Positions 52,123-60,878 of a stretch of DNA of 64,000 bases are shown here, one piece after another (the first letter of the stretch is position 1; each line of letters starts with the position of its first letter). A model generated the notes under the pieces. The model worked only from the letters and a program-made list of their open reading frames with translations. It had not been told where the DNA came from and made no database searches. The DNA is taken from the NCBI RefSeq assembly GCF_000346755.1, contig NZ_ANNV01000154.1:48844-112843 (forward strand), read 5' to 3'. This DNA is from Pseudomonas sp. CBZ-4 (lineage in GTDB: Bacteria > Pseudomonadota > Gammaproteobacteria > Pseudomonadales > Pseudomonadaceae). The position numbers and the translations under genes are program-made.

Positions 52123-54750
52123 TCAGCCGGTGTTGCGCAAACCGGCGGCAATACCGGCCACGGACACCAGCAGCGCCTGTTCCAGAGGGCTGTCCTGTGC
52201 CGCTTCCCGCTGGCGCGAACGCGCCAGCAACTCGGCCTGCAACAGGTGCAAGGGGTCGAGGTAGGTGTTGCGCAGGCGGATAAACTCCAGGGTGTCGGGA
52301 CTGTGGGCCAGCAGTTGCGACTGGCCAGTCAGGCCAAGCACCACGCTGCACGCCTGCGACAATAGGTCGCGTAAGTGCGCACCCAATGGCAGCAGGTCAG
52401 GCTGCACCAGGCGCTCGTCATACAGCCGGGCGATGTCCGCATCGGCCTTGGCCAACACCATTTCCAGCATGTCGATGCGGGTGCGGAAGAACGGCCACTG
52501 CTCGCGCATCTGCCCCAGCAACTCACCTTCGCCACGCTCCAGCGCCTTGCTCAACGCGGCTTCCCAGCCGAGCCAGGCGGGCAGCATCAGGCGGGTCTGG
52601 GTCCAGCCGAAGATCCACGGGATCGCGCGCAGGCTTTCAATGCCCCCCGCACGGCGCTTGGCCGGGCGACTGCCCAGGGGCAAACGACCCAGCTCCTGCT
52701 CCGGGGTGGACTGGCGGAAGTACTCGACGAACTGCGGATTTTCCCGCACCACGGCGCGGTAGGCGCTGACGCCGTCTGCCGCCAATTCGTCCATCAAATG
52801 GCGCCACGCCGGTTCCGGTGGCGGCGGTGGCAGCAACGTCGCCTCCAGCACCGCCGCCAGGTAGAGATTGAGGTTTTGCTCGGCGATGTCCGGCAGGCCG
52901 AACTTGAAGCGGATCATCTCGCCTTGTTCGGTGGTGCGGAAGCGCCCCGCCACCGAGCCCGGCGGCTGTGACAGGATCGCCGCGTGGGCCGGGCCGCCGC
53001 CACGCCCCACGGTGCCACCGCGACCGTGGAACAACAGCAGTTCCACCTGCTGCTCGCGGCAGATGTCCACCAGGCGCTCCTGGGCGCGGTATTGCGCCCA
53101 GGCGGCGGCGGTGGTGCCGGCGTCCTTGGCCGAGTCGGAGTAGCCGATCATCACTTCCTGCGGGCCTTGCAGCCGCGCGCGATAGCCCGGCAGCAGCAAC
53201 AGCCGCTCGATCACCGGGCCGGCGTTATCCAGGTCGGCCAGGGTTTCGAACAGCGGCACCACACGCATCGGCCGCTGCACGCCCGACTCCTTGAGCAGCA
53301 GTTGCACGGCGAGCACGTCCGACGCAGCGCCGGCCATGGAGATGACATAGGAGCCCAACGAAGCAGCAGGCGCGGCGGCAATTTCCTTACAGGTATTCAA
53401 GACTTCGGCGGTGTCCGCCGACGGTTTGAAATAGCCCGGCAGCAACGGTCGACGGTTACTCAGCTCCTCTGTCAGGAAGCTGATGCGCGCGTCTTCGTCC
53501 CAGTCCTCATAACGGCCCAGGCCAAGGTAATCGGTGATTTCGGTCATGGCCGCCGAATGGCGACTGGAGTCCTGGCGCACATCCAGGCGCACCAGGAACA
53601 AGCCAAAGGTAACGGCGCGACGCAGGCAATCGAGCAGCGGGCCGTCGGCGATCACGCCCATGCCGCATTCGTGCAGCGACTGGTAGCACAGCTCCAGCGG
53701 GTCGAGCAGGTCACGGTTGTTTTGCAGGACCTCGACCGGTGCGGGGGTCGGCGCAGTCAGCGACGTGTGGGCCCATTGCCGCGTCGCACGCAGGCGTTCG
53801 CGCAGCTGTTTAAGCAACGCGCGATAAGGTTCGACACTGTCACTGACCTTGGCCTGCAACGCCGGGCTGGCCTGCTGCATCGACAGCTCCGAGGCCAGGT
53901 GGTCGATGTCGCGCAGGTACAGGTCGGCCGCCATCCAGCGTGCCAGCAGCAGCACTTCGCGGGTCACCGGCGCGGTGACATTCGGGTTGCCGTCGCGGTC
54001 GCCGCCCATCCAGGACGCAAAGTGAATCGGCGCGGCTTCCAGGGGCAGGCGCAGGCCGGTGGCGGCGTGCAGCGCCTGGTCGGCCTTGCGCAGGTAATTG
54101 GGGATGGCATGCCACAGCGAATGTTCGATCACCGCGAAGCCCCATTTGGCCTCGTCGACCGGTGTGGGGCGCACACGACGAATTTCTTCGGTGTGCCAGG
54201 CCTCGGCGATCAGCCGTTGCAGGCGCTCGCGGATCTGCTGGCGCTCGGCCGTGGTGAGGTCGCGGTGATCCTGCAGCGCCAGTTGCGCGGCAATCGCATC
54301 GTATTTCTGGATCAGGGTGCGGCGCGCCACCTCGGTGGGGTGGGCGGTGAGCACCAGCTCGATCTCCAGCCGCGCCAGCTGGCGGGCCAGGGATTCATTG
54401 CTATGGCCTTCGCTTTGCAGGCGCGCCAGCAGCTCGGGCAGCACGCGGGCTTCGAACGGCGCCGGCTGCGACTCATCGCGCCGGTGGATCAGTTGGTACT
54501 GCTCGGCGATATTGGCCAGGTTGAGGAACTGGTTGAAAGCACGGGCCACCGGCAGCAGCTCGTCTTCCTGCAACGGGTTGAGGCTGGCACTCAGCTCATC
54601 GCCGGCGCCACGCCGGTCGGCCTTGGCGCCTTTGCGGATCTGCTCGATCTTGTCGAGAAAACCGTCGCCATACTGCTCTCGAATGGTGTTGCCCAACAGT
54701 TCACCCAGCAGGTGAACGTCCTCACGCAAGCGTGCATCGATATCACTCAT
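52123..54750 (-). CDS. ppc: Phosphoenolpyruvate carboxylase
   Basis: An 875-residue enzyme adding bicarbonate to PEP to give oxaloacetate. From the ATG at 54750 (MSDIDARLREDVHLLGELLG) it has the catalytic His motif VLTAHPTEVARRTL near residue 135, the FHGRGGTVGRGGGPAHAAIL loop near 575, and the C-terminal RNTG end. Full length. Confidence 0.97.
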   Translation of the reverse strand: MSDIDARLREDVHLLGELLGNTIREQYGDGFLDKIEQIRKGAKADRRGAGDELSASLNPLQEDELLPVARAFNQFLNLANIAEQYQLIHRRDESQPAPFEARVLPELLARLQSEGHSNESLARQLARLEIELVLTAHPTEVARRTLIQKYDAIAAQLALQDHRDLTTAERQQIRERLQRLIAEAWHTEEIRRVRPTPVDEAKWGFAVIEHSLWHAIPNYLRKADQALHAATGLRLPLEAAPIHFASWMGGDRDGNPNVTAPVTREVLLLARWMAADLYLRDIDHLASELSMQQASPALQAKVSDSVEPYRALLKQLRERLRATRQWAHTSLTAPTPAPVEVLQNNRDLLDPLELCYQSLHECGMGVIADGPLLDCLRRAVTFGLFLVRLDVRQDSSRHSAAMTEITDYLGLGRYEDWDEDARISFLTEELSNRRPLLPGYFKPSADTAEVLNTCKEIAAAPAASLGSYVISMAGAASDVLAVQLLLKESGVQRPMRVVPLFETLADLDNAGPVIERLLLLPGYRARLQGPQEVMIGYSDSAKDAGTTAAAWAQYRAQERLVDICREQQVELLLFHGRGGTVGRGGGPAHAAILSQPPGSVAGRFRTTEQGEMIRFKFGLPDIAEQNLNLYLAAVLEATLLPPPPPEPAWRHLMDELAADGVSAYRAVVRENPQFVEYFRQSTPEQELGRLPLGSRPAKRRAGGIESLRAIPWIFGWTQTRLMLPAWLGWEAALSKALERGEGELLGQMREQWPFFRTRIDMLEMVLAKADADIARLYDERLVQPDLLPLGAHLRDLLSQACSVVLGLTGQSQLLAHSPDTLEFIRLRNTYLDPLHLLQAELLARSRQREAAQDSPLEQALLVSVAGIAAGLRNTG

Positions 54751-54933
54751 CAGCCAATCTCCAGCAGGAATCCGGGACGCGCAGGTCTGCCAGAGTGCCG
54801 CCAGCATCGGTTTCTGACAAGACTTTAAACCTTGTGGGATGCAGCTAGTCTCAACATTGAGTCGGCGCGTTTATCCACGCGCGCGGCTGGTCGCTCATCA
54901 CCGCCTGCTATCGCGGGCTTTATTGAGGTTGCC

Positions 54934-55278
54934 ATGAAAATTCGAGAACTGGCCCAGCATTGGGAAGAGAACGCCAAGGGTCGTTTGACCAAGACCGAGT
55001 ATGCGATCCATCTGGATATGGAGGCCGCCGCACGGCTGGCGGCCATCGCCGAGATGTACCCCAAGCGCCACCCTGAAGAACTGCTCGGCGAACTGATCGG
55101 CGCCGCCCTTGAAGAGCTGGAAGCGAGCTTTCCCTACATCAAGGGCCAGCAGGTGATTGCCACCGATGAAGAGGGCGACCCGTTGTACGAAGACGTCGGC
55201 CCTACTCCGCGCTTCCTCACGCTGTCGCGCCGCTATCTGCATGATTTGTCAGCGGGTGCCGACGAACAGAAACACTGA
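54934..55278 (+). CDS. Conserved small protein, PA3688-like
   Basis: A 114-residue soluble protein starting MKIRELAQHWEENAKGRLTK. A basic helix is followed by a conserved EAAARLAAIAEMYPKRHPEELL-like helical part (about residues 30-52) and an acidic C-terminus. Divergent from ppc, as in P. aeruginosa. No known function. Confidence 0.78.
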   Translation: MKIRELAQHWEENAKGRLTKTEYAIHLDMEAAARLAAIAEMYPKRHPEELLGELIGAALEELEASFPYIKGQQVIATDEEGDPLYEDVGPTPRFLTLSRRYLHDLSAGADEQKH

Positions 55279-55362
55279 CACCTTGCGGTAAACCCCTTGT
55301 ATTCCGGGCCTCTCGCAGGCCCGGCGTACCCCTGCGCAACGCAGAAGTTCCAAGTTTTTTCG

Positions 55363-55378
55363 CTGACCGATCAGTCAG
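55363..55378. promoter_or_regulatory. Palindromic operator-like site upstream of DUF4398 gene
   Basis: CTGACCGATCAGTCAG, an inverted repeat (CTGAC-N6-GTCAG) with a T-rich run right after. The TGACNGATCNGTCA form is common for TetR-family operators. It lies about 170 bases before the DUF4398 lipoprotein gene in a 270-base gap with no ORF. Confidence 0.45.
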
Positions 55379-55548
55379 ATATTTTTTTAGGCAAATCGCC
55401 ATCTTCTCTGAACTATTCAAAAAAGCCTCCGGTCACAGCCAGTAAGCCATCACTTGGAACGGCCGTTTGAACAGGCGTCACGTGCCTTACCCGCCGGGCC
55501 CGCAACCGACCTCCCAGGATGGATTTTAAGTTTTTCAGGAGTTATCCA

Positions 55549-55974
55549 ATGGAGTTGAAGACGATGAAGACCAGCACTGCCAAATCCTCGTTTAACCACC
55601 TGCGCGGGCTTAAATTGGCCGCGCTGGCAATCGGTACCAGCTTCGTTCTTGCGGGCTGCGCCGGCAACCCGCCGACCGAGCAATATGCGGTGACCCAGTC
55701 TGCCGTGAACAGCGCGGTCAGCGCCGGCGGTACCGAGTACGCCGCCGTGGAAATGAAGTCGGCCCAGGACAAGCTCAAGCAAGCCGAAATCGCCATGCAC
55801 GACAAGAACTACGATGAAGCCCGTCGCCTGGCCGAACAAGCTGAATGGGACGCTCGCGTAGCCGAGCGCAAAGCCCAGGCCGCCAAGGCTGAGCAGGCTG
55901 TGAAGGACTCCCAGAAAGCTGTTCAGGAGCTGCGTCAGGAAGGCATGCGCCCGGCTGTGATCAAACAGCCATAA
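55549..55974 (+). CDS. DUF4398 lipoprotein
   Basis: A 141-residue lipoprotein. CAGGAG lies eight bases before the ATG at 55549. The signal ends VLAGCAG with an acylatable Cys near residue 37, and is unusually long before it. The helical DUF4398 domain follows (AAVEMKSAQDKLKQAEIAMH), with a heptad-like Ala/Lys/Glu pattern to residue 120. Equivalent to PA3691, upstream of lptF, and likely cotranscribed with it. Confidence 0.87.
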   Translation: MELKTMKTSTAKSSFNHLRGLKLAALAIGTSFVLAGCAGNPPTEQYAVTQSAVNSAVSAGGTEYAAVEMKSAQDKLKQAEIAMHDKNYDEARRLAEQAEWDARVAERKAQAAKAEQAVKDSQKAVQELRQEGMRPAVIKQP

Positions 55975-56030
55975 GCCGCCGCCACCCGATTGCATTGCAC
56001 CCGATATCGAATTGAAAGGACGACACGACT

Positions 56031-56816
56031 ATGCGTAAACAATTGATGATCCCTGCCCTGCTGGCGATGAGCGTTGCCCTGGCGGCCTGCTCCACCCCGC
56101 CGAACGCGAACCTGGAAAACGCACGGACCAACTTCTCGGCCCTGCAAACCAACCCGCAAGCCACCAAGCTCGCGGCGCTGGAAACCAAGGACGCCAGCGA
56201 ATGGCTGGACAAGGCCGACAAGGCCTACCGCGACAAGGAAGACCAGAAGAAGGTCGACCAGTTGGCCTACCTGACCAACCAGCGCGTTGAAGTGGCCAAG
56301 GACACCATCGTCCTGCGCGAATCCGAAGCCAAGCTGAAAAACGCCGGCGACGACCGTGCCCGCGCCCTGCTGGAAGCCCGTGACGCACAGATCAAGCAAC
56401 TGCAAGACAGCCTGAACGCCAAGCAAACCGATCGCGGTACGCTGGTGACCTTTGGTGACGTGCTGTTCGCCACCAACAAGTCCGACCTGAAATCCAGCGG
56501 CCTGGTGAATATCACCAAGCTGGCGCAGTTCCTGCGCGACAACCCGGACCGTAAAGTGATCGTCGAAGGCTACACCGACAGCACCGGTTCGGATGCGTAC
56601 AACCAGAGCCTGTCCGAGCGCCGCGCGGCTTCGGTACAACGTGCACTGGCACAACAGGGCGTGGATATTTCGCGCATCGTGACCCAGGGTTACGGCAAGG
56701 AATACCCGGTGGCCGACAATGGCAGCGTGTCGGGCCGTGCCATGAATCGCCGGGTTGAAGTGACCATTTCCAACGACAACCAGCCGGTCAAGCCACGGTC
56801 CGCCGTCGCTAACTGA
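56031..56816 (+). CDS. lptF: OmpA-family lipoprotein LptF
   Basis: A 261-residue lipoprotein (lipobox LAAC, Cys20). An N-terminal DUF4398-like helical region (about residues 25-130) precedes an OmpA-type peptidoglycan-binding domain (about 140-250; VLFATNKSDLKSSGLVNITK, VEGYTDSTGSDAYNQSLSER). Matches P. aeruginosa LptF (lipotoxin F), which is outer-membrane associated and AlgU-controlled there. No clear AlgU promoter was seen here. Same operon as the preceding lipoprotein gene. Confidence 0.93.
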   Translation: MRKQLMIPALLAMSVALAACSTPPNANLENARTNFSALQTNPQATKLAALETKDASEWLDKADKAYRDKEDQKKVDQLAYLTNQRVEVAKDTIVLRESEAKLKNAGDDRARALLEARDAQIKQLQDSLNAKQTDRGTLVTFGDVLFATNKSDLKSSGLVNITKLAQFLRDNPDRKVIVEGYTDSTGSDAYNQSLSERRAASVQRALAQQGVDISRIVTQGYGKEYPVADNGSVSGRAMNRRVEVTISNDNQPVKPRSAVAN

Positions 56817-56827
56817 TCGAGCGCTGT

Positions 56828-56859
56828 AAAAAAAACCCGCCTGATCCGGCGGGTTTTTT
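56828..56859 (+). terminator. Intrinsic terminator after lptF
   Basis: AAAACCCGCC-TGATCC-GGCGGGTTTT, symmetric with A and T runs, between lptF and the convergent small gene; may act in both directions. Confidence 0.9.
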
Positions 56860-56863
56860 CTAT

Positions 56864-57121
56864 TTAGCCAAAGTTGACAGCGCCCTGGTTTGGTTCAGGC
56901 ATCTGGATTTGCGGGCCTTGTGCCTGGGCTTGAGGGTCGCCTCCAGAAGTACCACCACCCGCACCACCGGCACCGCTGCCACCTTGAGCGCCGCCTACGC
57001 TGGCCATCAACTCCTCCAGCAGTTTTTTCAACATCTCCTTGTCCACTTGCCCTTGCTGGCCACCTATCTGGTCCATGCTGCCGACCATATTGCCGCCCAT
57101 GCCGCTGATACCTGAAAGCAT
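56864..57121 (-). CDS. Small glycine-rich protein, unknown (harpin-like composition)
   Basis: An 85-residue protein. The ATG at 57121 is chosen because GGAG stands seven bases before it; GTG starts further up are weaker. It reads MLSGISGMGGNMVGSMDQIG, has a short amphipathic helix (KEMLKKLLEELMASVGG, residues 29-45), then a Gly/Gln/Pro-rich tail (GAGGAGGGTSGG). It has no Cys, signal peptide or membrane segment. Harpin or type III secretion substrates have similar composition, but no secretion genes are nearby and no homology was tested. Confidence 0.55.
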   Translation of the reverse strand: MLSGISGMGGNMVGSMDQIGGQQGQVDKEMLKKLLEELMASVGGAQGGSGAGGAGGGTSGGDPQAQAQGPQIQMPEPNQGAVNFG

Positions 57122-57220
57122 ATTCACACTCCATACGTTCACAATTGGGTAGGTTGTGTCTCAACTTTGCCGACACACCCATCAGTGGTCTCGTACAGAA
57201 TATGGTTCCTTCCGGTCGGG

Positions 57221-57547
57221 TTACTGCTGCAATTGCGGCGTTTCCTGACCCATGCAGCGCACTGCCTGCTTCTTGTTGTTCACCAGCACGCCACTGAGAC
57301 CTTTCTGCTCGGTATCGAACATCACCAGCACGCCATCCACGCACTGCGCCACTTGTGCGGCCGGCGTCAGGGAAATCTTGTAATCCTCCCCCGGCACGGT
57401 CTTGAGCATGGTGAAGTCGCTGAGCAGCAGCGCATCTTCGGGCTTGGCGAAGTGCAGGTAACCGTAGAACCACAGGCAGCCGACGGTGCCGATAATGGTG
57501 CCGATGCCGGTGAGGATCAGCGGGATCATGTTGCGTTCTTCGCTCAT
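57221..57547 (-). CDS. Small membrane protein, unknown (108 aa)
   Basis: A 108-residue protein with one hydrophobic helix at residues 8-29 (IPLILTGIGTIIGTVGCLWF) and a soluble C-terminal part with Cys at about residues 69 and 98 (VAQCVDGVLV, VRCMGQE) that may pair if periplasmic. Coupled to the preceding hydrolase gene by a four-base overlap (ATGA). No family recognised. Confidence 0.65.
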   Translation of the reverse strand: MSEERNMIPLILTGIGTIIGTVGCLWFYGYLHFAKPEDALLLSDFTMLKTVPGEDYKISLTPAAQVAQCVDGVLVMFDTEQKGLSGVLVNNKKQAVRCMGQETPQLQQ

Positions 57548-58449
57548 TGCGGGCTCTCTGATGAATCAACTTTGGGAAGGGGATAATTCGGGATTTCGCC
57601 CAGGCGACGCAGGCCGTTGAAGTGCTGGGGGTCGTCCAGATAGCGCAGCATCACGGTTTGCCAGGTCTTGTCGGCAAAGGTCTGCACGTGGCCGCCACGG
57701 GTCAGTTGCAACACCCTCGGCGGTGGCGCCGCTTGATACAGGCGCAAAACGTTGGCCACCGGCACAATCGGGTCATCCAGGCTGTGGAACAGCAGTTTCG
57801 GCACGCCGGTCAGCTTCGGCATGGCCTGGATTGCACTGTCGGCGTCCGGCACCAGCCACGACAAAGGCACCTGCAACGGCCATGTTAACCAGGAGGTGCT
57901 CAGGGCGAATTGTCCTACGTCACGATAACTGGCGGGCACGCCATCCAGGACCAGCGCCTTGAGTTGCGGCTGACGCTCCGGGTGGGCCGCCAGGTAATGC
58001 ACCGCCAGCGCACCGCCGAGGCTTTGGCCGAGGACGATCAAGGGTTGGTGTTGGGTTTCGGGCGCCTTGTCGAGCCAGCTGAAGGCGGCGTCGATGTCTT
58101 GGTAAACCGCCGGCAGCGACGGCTTGCCTTCGGACAGGCCATAACCGCGATAGTCCAGCAGCAACACCTGATAACCCTGCTCTGGCAACCACCAGCTACC
58201 GCCCAGATGCCAGGCCAGGTTGCCGCCGTTGCCATGCAGATGCAGCACGGTGCCCTTGACCGGCACGCCGGGTTTGGCGGGCAGCCACCAGGCGTGGAGT
58301 TTTACCCCGTCGGCGGTGGTGAGGGTGATGTCACGGTAAGCCAGCCGGGCTTTTTCCGGCGTGAACGGCAGGCCGGGCTCGGGGTAGAACAGCAGGGAGC
58401 TGCAGCCGCTCAATGTCAGTAGCAGGCACAGAATGCCGAGGATTCTCAT
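57544..58449 (-). CDS. Alpha/beta-hydrolase lipoprotein
   Basis: A 301-residue hydrolase. The lipoprotein signal ends LTLSGCSS (Cys16). The nucleophile elbow is GQSLGGA near residue 146, the oxyanion-side HGNGGNLAWHLG near 73, and candidate Asp and His are in LDDPIVP and RGGHVQTF. Related to YfhR/BEM46-type serine hydrolases; substrate unknown. Matches PA3695 in position. Confidence 0.87.
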   Translation of the reverse strand: MRILGILCLLLTLSGCSSLLFYPEPGLPFTPEKARLAYRDITLTTADGVKLHAWWLPAKPGVPVKGTVLHLHGNGGNLAWHLGGSWWLPEQGYQVLLLDYRGYGLSEGKPSLPAVYQDIDAAFSWLDKAPETQHQPLIVLGQSLGGALAVHYLAAHPERQPQLKALVLDGVPASYRDVGQFALSTSWLTWPLQVPLSWLVPDADSAIQAMPKLTGVPKLLFHSLDDPIVPVANVLRLYQAAPPPRVLQLTRGGHVQTFADKTWQTVMLRYLDDPQHFNGLRRLGEIPNYPLPKVDSSESPQ

Positions 58450-58490
58450 CCGTTGAAGCCTCCAGGTGGCTCAGAGCGCCAAGGGCTGCA

Positions 58491-58517
58491 TTCCCACGCA
58501 GAGCGTGGGAACGATCG
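58491..58517. repeat. Short palindromic repeat, CCCACGC/GCGTGGG family
   Basis: TTCCCACGC-AGA-GCGTGGGAA followed by CGATCG. A second, doubled copy is at 60746-60797. This is a REP family distinct from the GTGGGAGC one. Confidence 0.8.
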
Positions 58518-58544
58518 TTCTCTCAAGAACAAATGAGATCAACT

Positions 58545-58630
58545 GTGGGAGTTGGCTTGCCTGCGATAGCAATCTTCAGTTGAAACAGCTGTGACTGATA
58601 CACCGCTATCGCAGGCAAGCCAGCTCCCAC
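58545..58630. repeat. REP doublet (inverted pair)
   Basis: GTGGGAGTTGGCTTGCCTGC and, 40 bases later, ATCGCAGGCAAGCCAGCTCC, between the hydrolase and the DUF1704 gene. Confidence 0.92.
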
Positions 58631-58662
58631 ATTTTTTGATCCGGTTTCTTCAGGAACATCCG

Positions 58663-59940
58663 TCAGAGGATATTCGAGTAATCCGCCTCGATCCGATCCA
58701 GGCTCAAGTGGTTGAGGAAGTTGGAGAAGCACATCCACGCCGCCAGCGCGTTCATGTCGCGGAACTGCTCCGGCAAATACTTCGGCGGCACCACCAAACC
58801 TTCGTCCACCAATTGGCGCAGGGTGCGCATGTCTTCCAGGGTGGTCTTGCCGCAGAACAGCAGCGGCACTTGTTCCAGCTTGCCTTTGCGCACGGCCAGC
58901 TGGATATAGTTGTAGACCATGATAAAGCCCTTGAGGTAGGACAGATCCTTGGTAAACGGCAGACCCGTCGGCACCGAGCCACGGAATACGCGACTGGCGT
59001 TGCCGTAGCTTTCGGCCATTTCAAAGCCTTGCTCACGGAAGAACTCGAACACCTGCAGGAAGTCGGCGCCCTCCTCCACCATATGGATGGCACGGGTGCG
59101 GTTGGTCAACTTGCGCAAGCGGCTGGGGTAGGAGGCGAAGGTGATGATCTCCATCAGGATCGCCAGGCCTTCCTGGGTCACGGTGGACGACGGCGGGCCC
59201 TTGGACAGGAAGGTGCAGATCGGCTGGTTCTGGCCGTTGAGGGTGGTGCCGACGTGCACCAGGCCTTCATGGACTTCCAGGGCGCGCACGTCGCGGTCGT
59301 TGAACATCGCGTCGGCGCGGATCTTGATGTAGTCGGCACCCGCCGCCGCGTCGGCGACGATACCGTCGGACTCGAACACGCGGATGGTTTCCTCGGCCTC
59401 GCCAAACACCTTGTTCAGGCGGGTTTGCAGCAGGGCGACGGCGTCCTTGGCGGTGAGGGTCTTGGCCTCGTCCTTCAGGTCGCCACGGCCGTCGATATTG
59501 TTCAGGTAGTCGGAGAGCATCAGGCCGAGGTCGGCGAGGGTCGGGTCGCCGGCGTGGAACGCATCGGAGGCGGCGCCGTAGAGTTCCTGGGAGATCAGGC
59601 CGAAGTCTTCGGTGCCCCGCGCTTCGAGCATGCGTACCACCATGCGGTATTCGCGGCACATGCGACGCATGATCTGCCCCACCGGGCTGAACTGGCCGAG
59701 GCGCCGGGTGATGTCGCGCTCGATGTTCTGGAACTCCAGCTTGACCGCGCTGGAATCGAACGACAGCGGTCGGTTGAGGTAATAGTCACGGCTGACGGCC
59801 GGCATTTCCTTGCCCTTGGCCTTGAGGAAACCCTGGCGAATGCTGTCGTCCCACTTCACGGCGTCGAGGACGCGAATCGGTGTTTGCGCCAGCACAATGC
59901 GATCAGACAAGGTGCGTATCGTCTGCTGGTAATCGTCCAC
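58663..59940 (-). CDS. DUF1704/MATCAP-like protein with HEXXXH and QEGLA motifs
   Basis: A 425-residue protein of the DUF1704 family, also named flavohemoglobin expression-modulating QEGLA motif protein. The putative zinc-peptidase motif HEGLVH is at residues 224-229 and TQEGLA is at 255-260. Eukaryotic relatives (MATCAP) are tyrosine carboxypeptidases acting on tubulin; the bacterial substrate is unknown. It is upstream of, and in the same direction as, no evident partner; the TetR gene that follows lies on the same strand, 43 bases upstream in transcription order. Confidence 0.87.
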   Translation of the reverse strand: MDDYQQTIRTLSDRIVLAQTPIRVLDAVKWDDSIRQGFLKAKGKEMPAVSRDYYLNRPLSFDSSAVKLEFQNIERDITRRLGQFSPVGQIMRRMCREYRMVVRMLEARGTEDFGLISQELYGAASDAFHAGDPTLADLGLMLSDYLNNIDGRGDLKDEAKTLTAKDAVALLQTRLNKVFGEAEETIRVFESDGIVADAAAGADYIKIRADAMFNDRDVRALEVHEGLVHVGTTLNGQNQPICTFLSKGPPSSTVTQEGLAILMEIITFASYPSRLRKLTNRTRAIHMVEEGADFLQVFEFFREQGFEMAESYGNASRVFRGSVPTGLPFTKDLSYLKGFIMVYNYIQLAVRKGKLEQVPLLFCGKTTLEDMRTLRQLVDEGLVVPPKYLPEQFRDMNALAAWMCFSNFLNHLSLDRIEADYSNIL

Positions 59941-59983
59941 CTGGAACTTCCTCTTTAAACGTTATGTGCCCCAGCAGCCTACG

Positions 59984-60703
59984 TCAGACCGACGCCAACA
60001 CCAAATGCATGTAGCGCTTGAGGATTTCAAGCATCTCTTCACCGGTCAGGCTGTCTGCGCTGCCGAGCAGGCCCTGATACTCCATCCGACCGATGATGGC
60101 CGTCAACACCTTGGCGTCCTGCTGCGGCTCGCGCGAACCCAGCACCTGGAAAAACTGCCCGGTGCCCTGCAACAGGATCTGCTGGTGGGAGCGCACCAGT
60201 TCGGCCAGACGCGGGTTCAACAAGGCTTCCTGGCGAAACGCCTGCTCGGCCATCAGGTGTTCACGGCGGTTGGTCAGTTGGCGCATCACGTAGTCGGCCG
60301 TCAGCCGGGCGATGTCATCGGCCAGTTGCGAGCGCGACTGCGGGCTGCCATCGCCATAAGCGACCATCTCCCGCAGCAAGCCTTCGTTGCGCACCCACAG
60401 CTTGCCCATGAACGCCGCACTGCGTTCGACGTATTGGGCGAAGGTATCGGTGAGCAGGTCATCGATATCCTTGAAATAGTAGGTGGTGGCCGACAGCGGC
60501 ACGCCCGCCTCCGCTGCCACCGCGCGATGGCGTACGCCACGTACGCCGTCCCGCACGACGATGCGCATGGCCGCATCGAGAATATCTTGCCGGCGCTGCT
60601 CGCTGCCCCGGCGACTGGCCTTGCGGCCCTGGTACTGGACACTTTCCGCCACGGCAGCAGCAATGCCGGCGGCGCCTTCTTGAGCCATAACGCGGTTCAC
60701 CAC
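59984..60703 (-). CDS. TetR-family transcriptional regulator
   Basis: A 239-residue regulator. GTG at 60703 is preferred because AAGGAAG lies six bases before it; ATG at 60688 is the alternative. An N-terminal tail precedes the helix-turn-helix (about residues 36-82; RQDILDAAMRIVVRDGVRGV, AEAGVPLSATTYYFKDIDDL). Corresponds to PA3699, next to lysS. It lies just before the DUF1704 gene on the same strand and may control it. Confidence 0.9.
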   Translation of the reverse strand: MVNRVMAQEGAAGIAAAVAESVQYQGRKASRRGSEQRRQDILDAAMRIVVRDGVRGVRHRAVAAEAGVPLSATTYYFKDIDDLLTDTFAQYVERSAAFMGKLWVRNEGLLREMVAYGDGSPQSRSQLADDIARLTADYVMRQLTNRREHLMAEQAFRQEALLNPRLAELVRSHQQILLQGTGQFFQVLGSREPQQDAKVLTAIIGRMEYQGLLGSADSLTGEEMLEILKRYMHLVLASV

Positions 60704-60745
60704 AGATCTTCCTTTGAAAGGTGACGCGGAGCGTCAGGGGAGGCA

Positions 60746-60797
60746 TTCCCACGCGGAGCGTGGGAACGATCATCCCATGCAGAGCGTGGGAACGATC
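60746..60797. repeat. Doubled CCCACGC/GCGTGGG palindromic repeat
   Basis: TTCCCACGCGGAGCGTGGGAA followed 6 bases on by a degenerate second copy (ATCCCATGCAGAGCGTGGGAACGATC, first 20 bases quoted in part). Same family as 58491-58517. Confidence 0.75.
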
Positions 60798-60835
60798 CCT
60801 TGGCGCTGTTTGCTTGACGCTTATTTATGCCGCAT

Positions 60836-60862
60836 AAAAAAGCCGCCTTATAAAAGGCGGCT
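60836..60862 (-). terminator. Intrinsic terminator after lysS
   Basis: Minus-strand AAGCCGCC-TTTTATA-GGCGGCTT followed by T6, 17 bases past the lysS stop. Confidence 0.88.
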
Positions 60863-60878
60863 TCGGATTTCGCTACGC

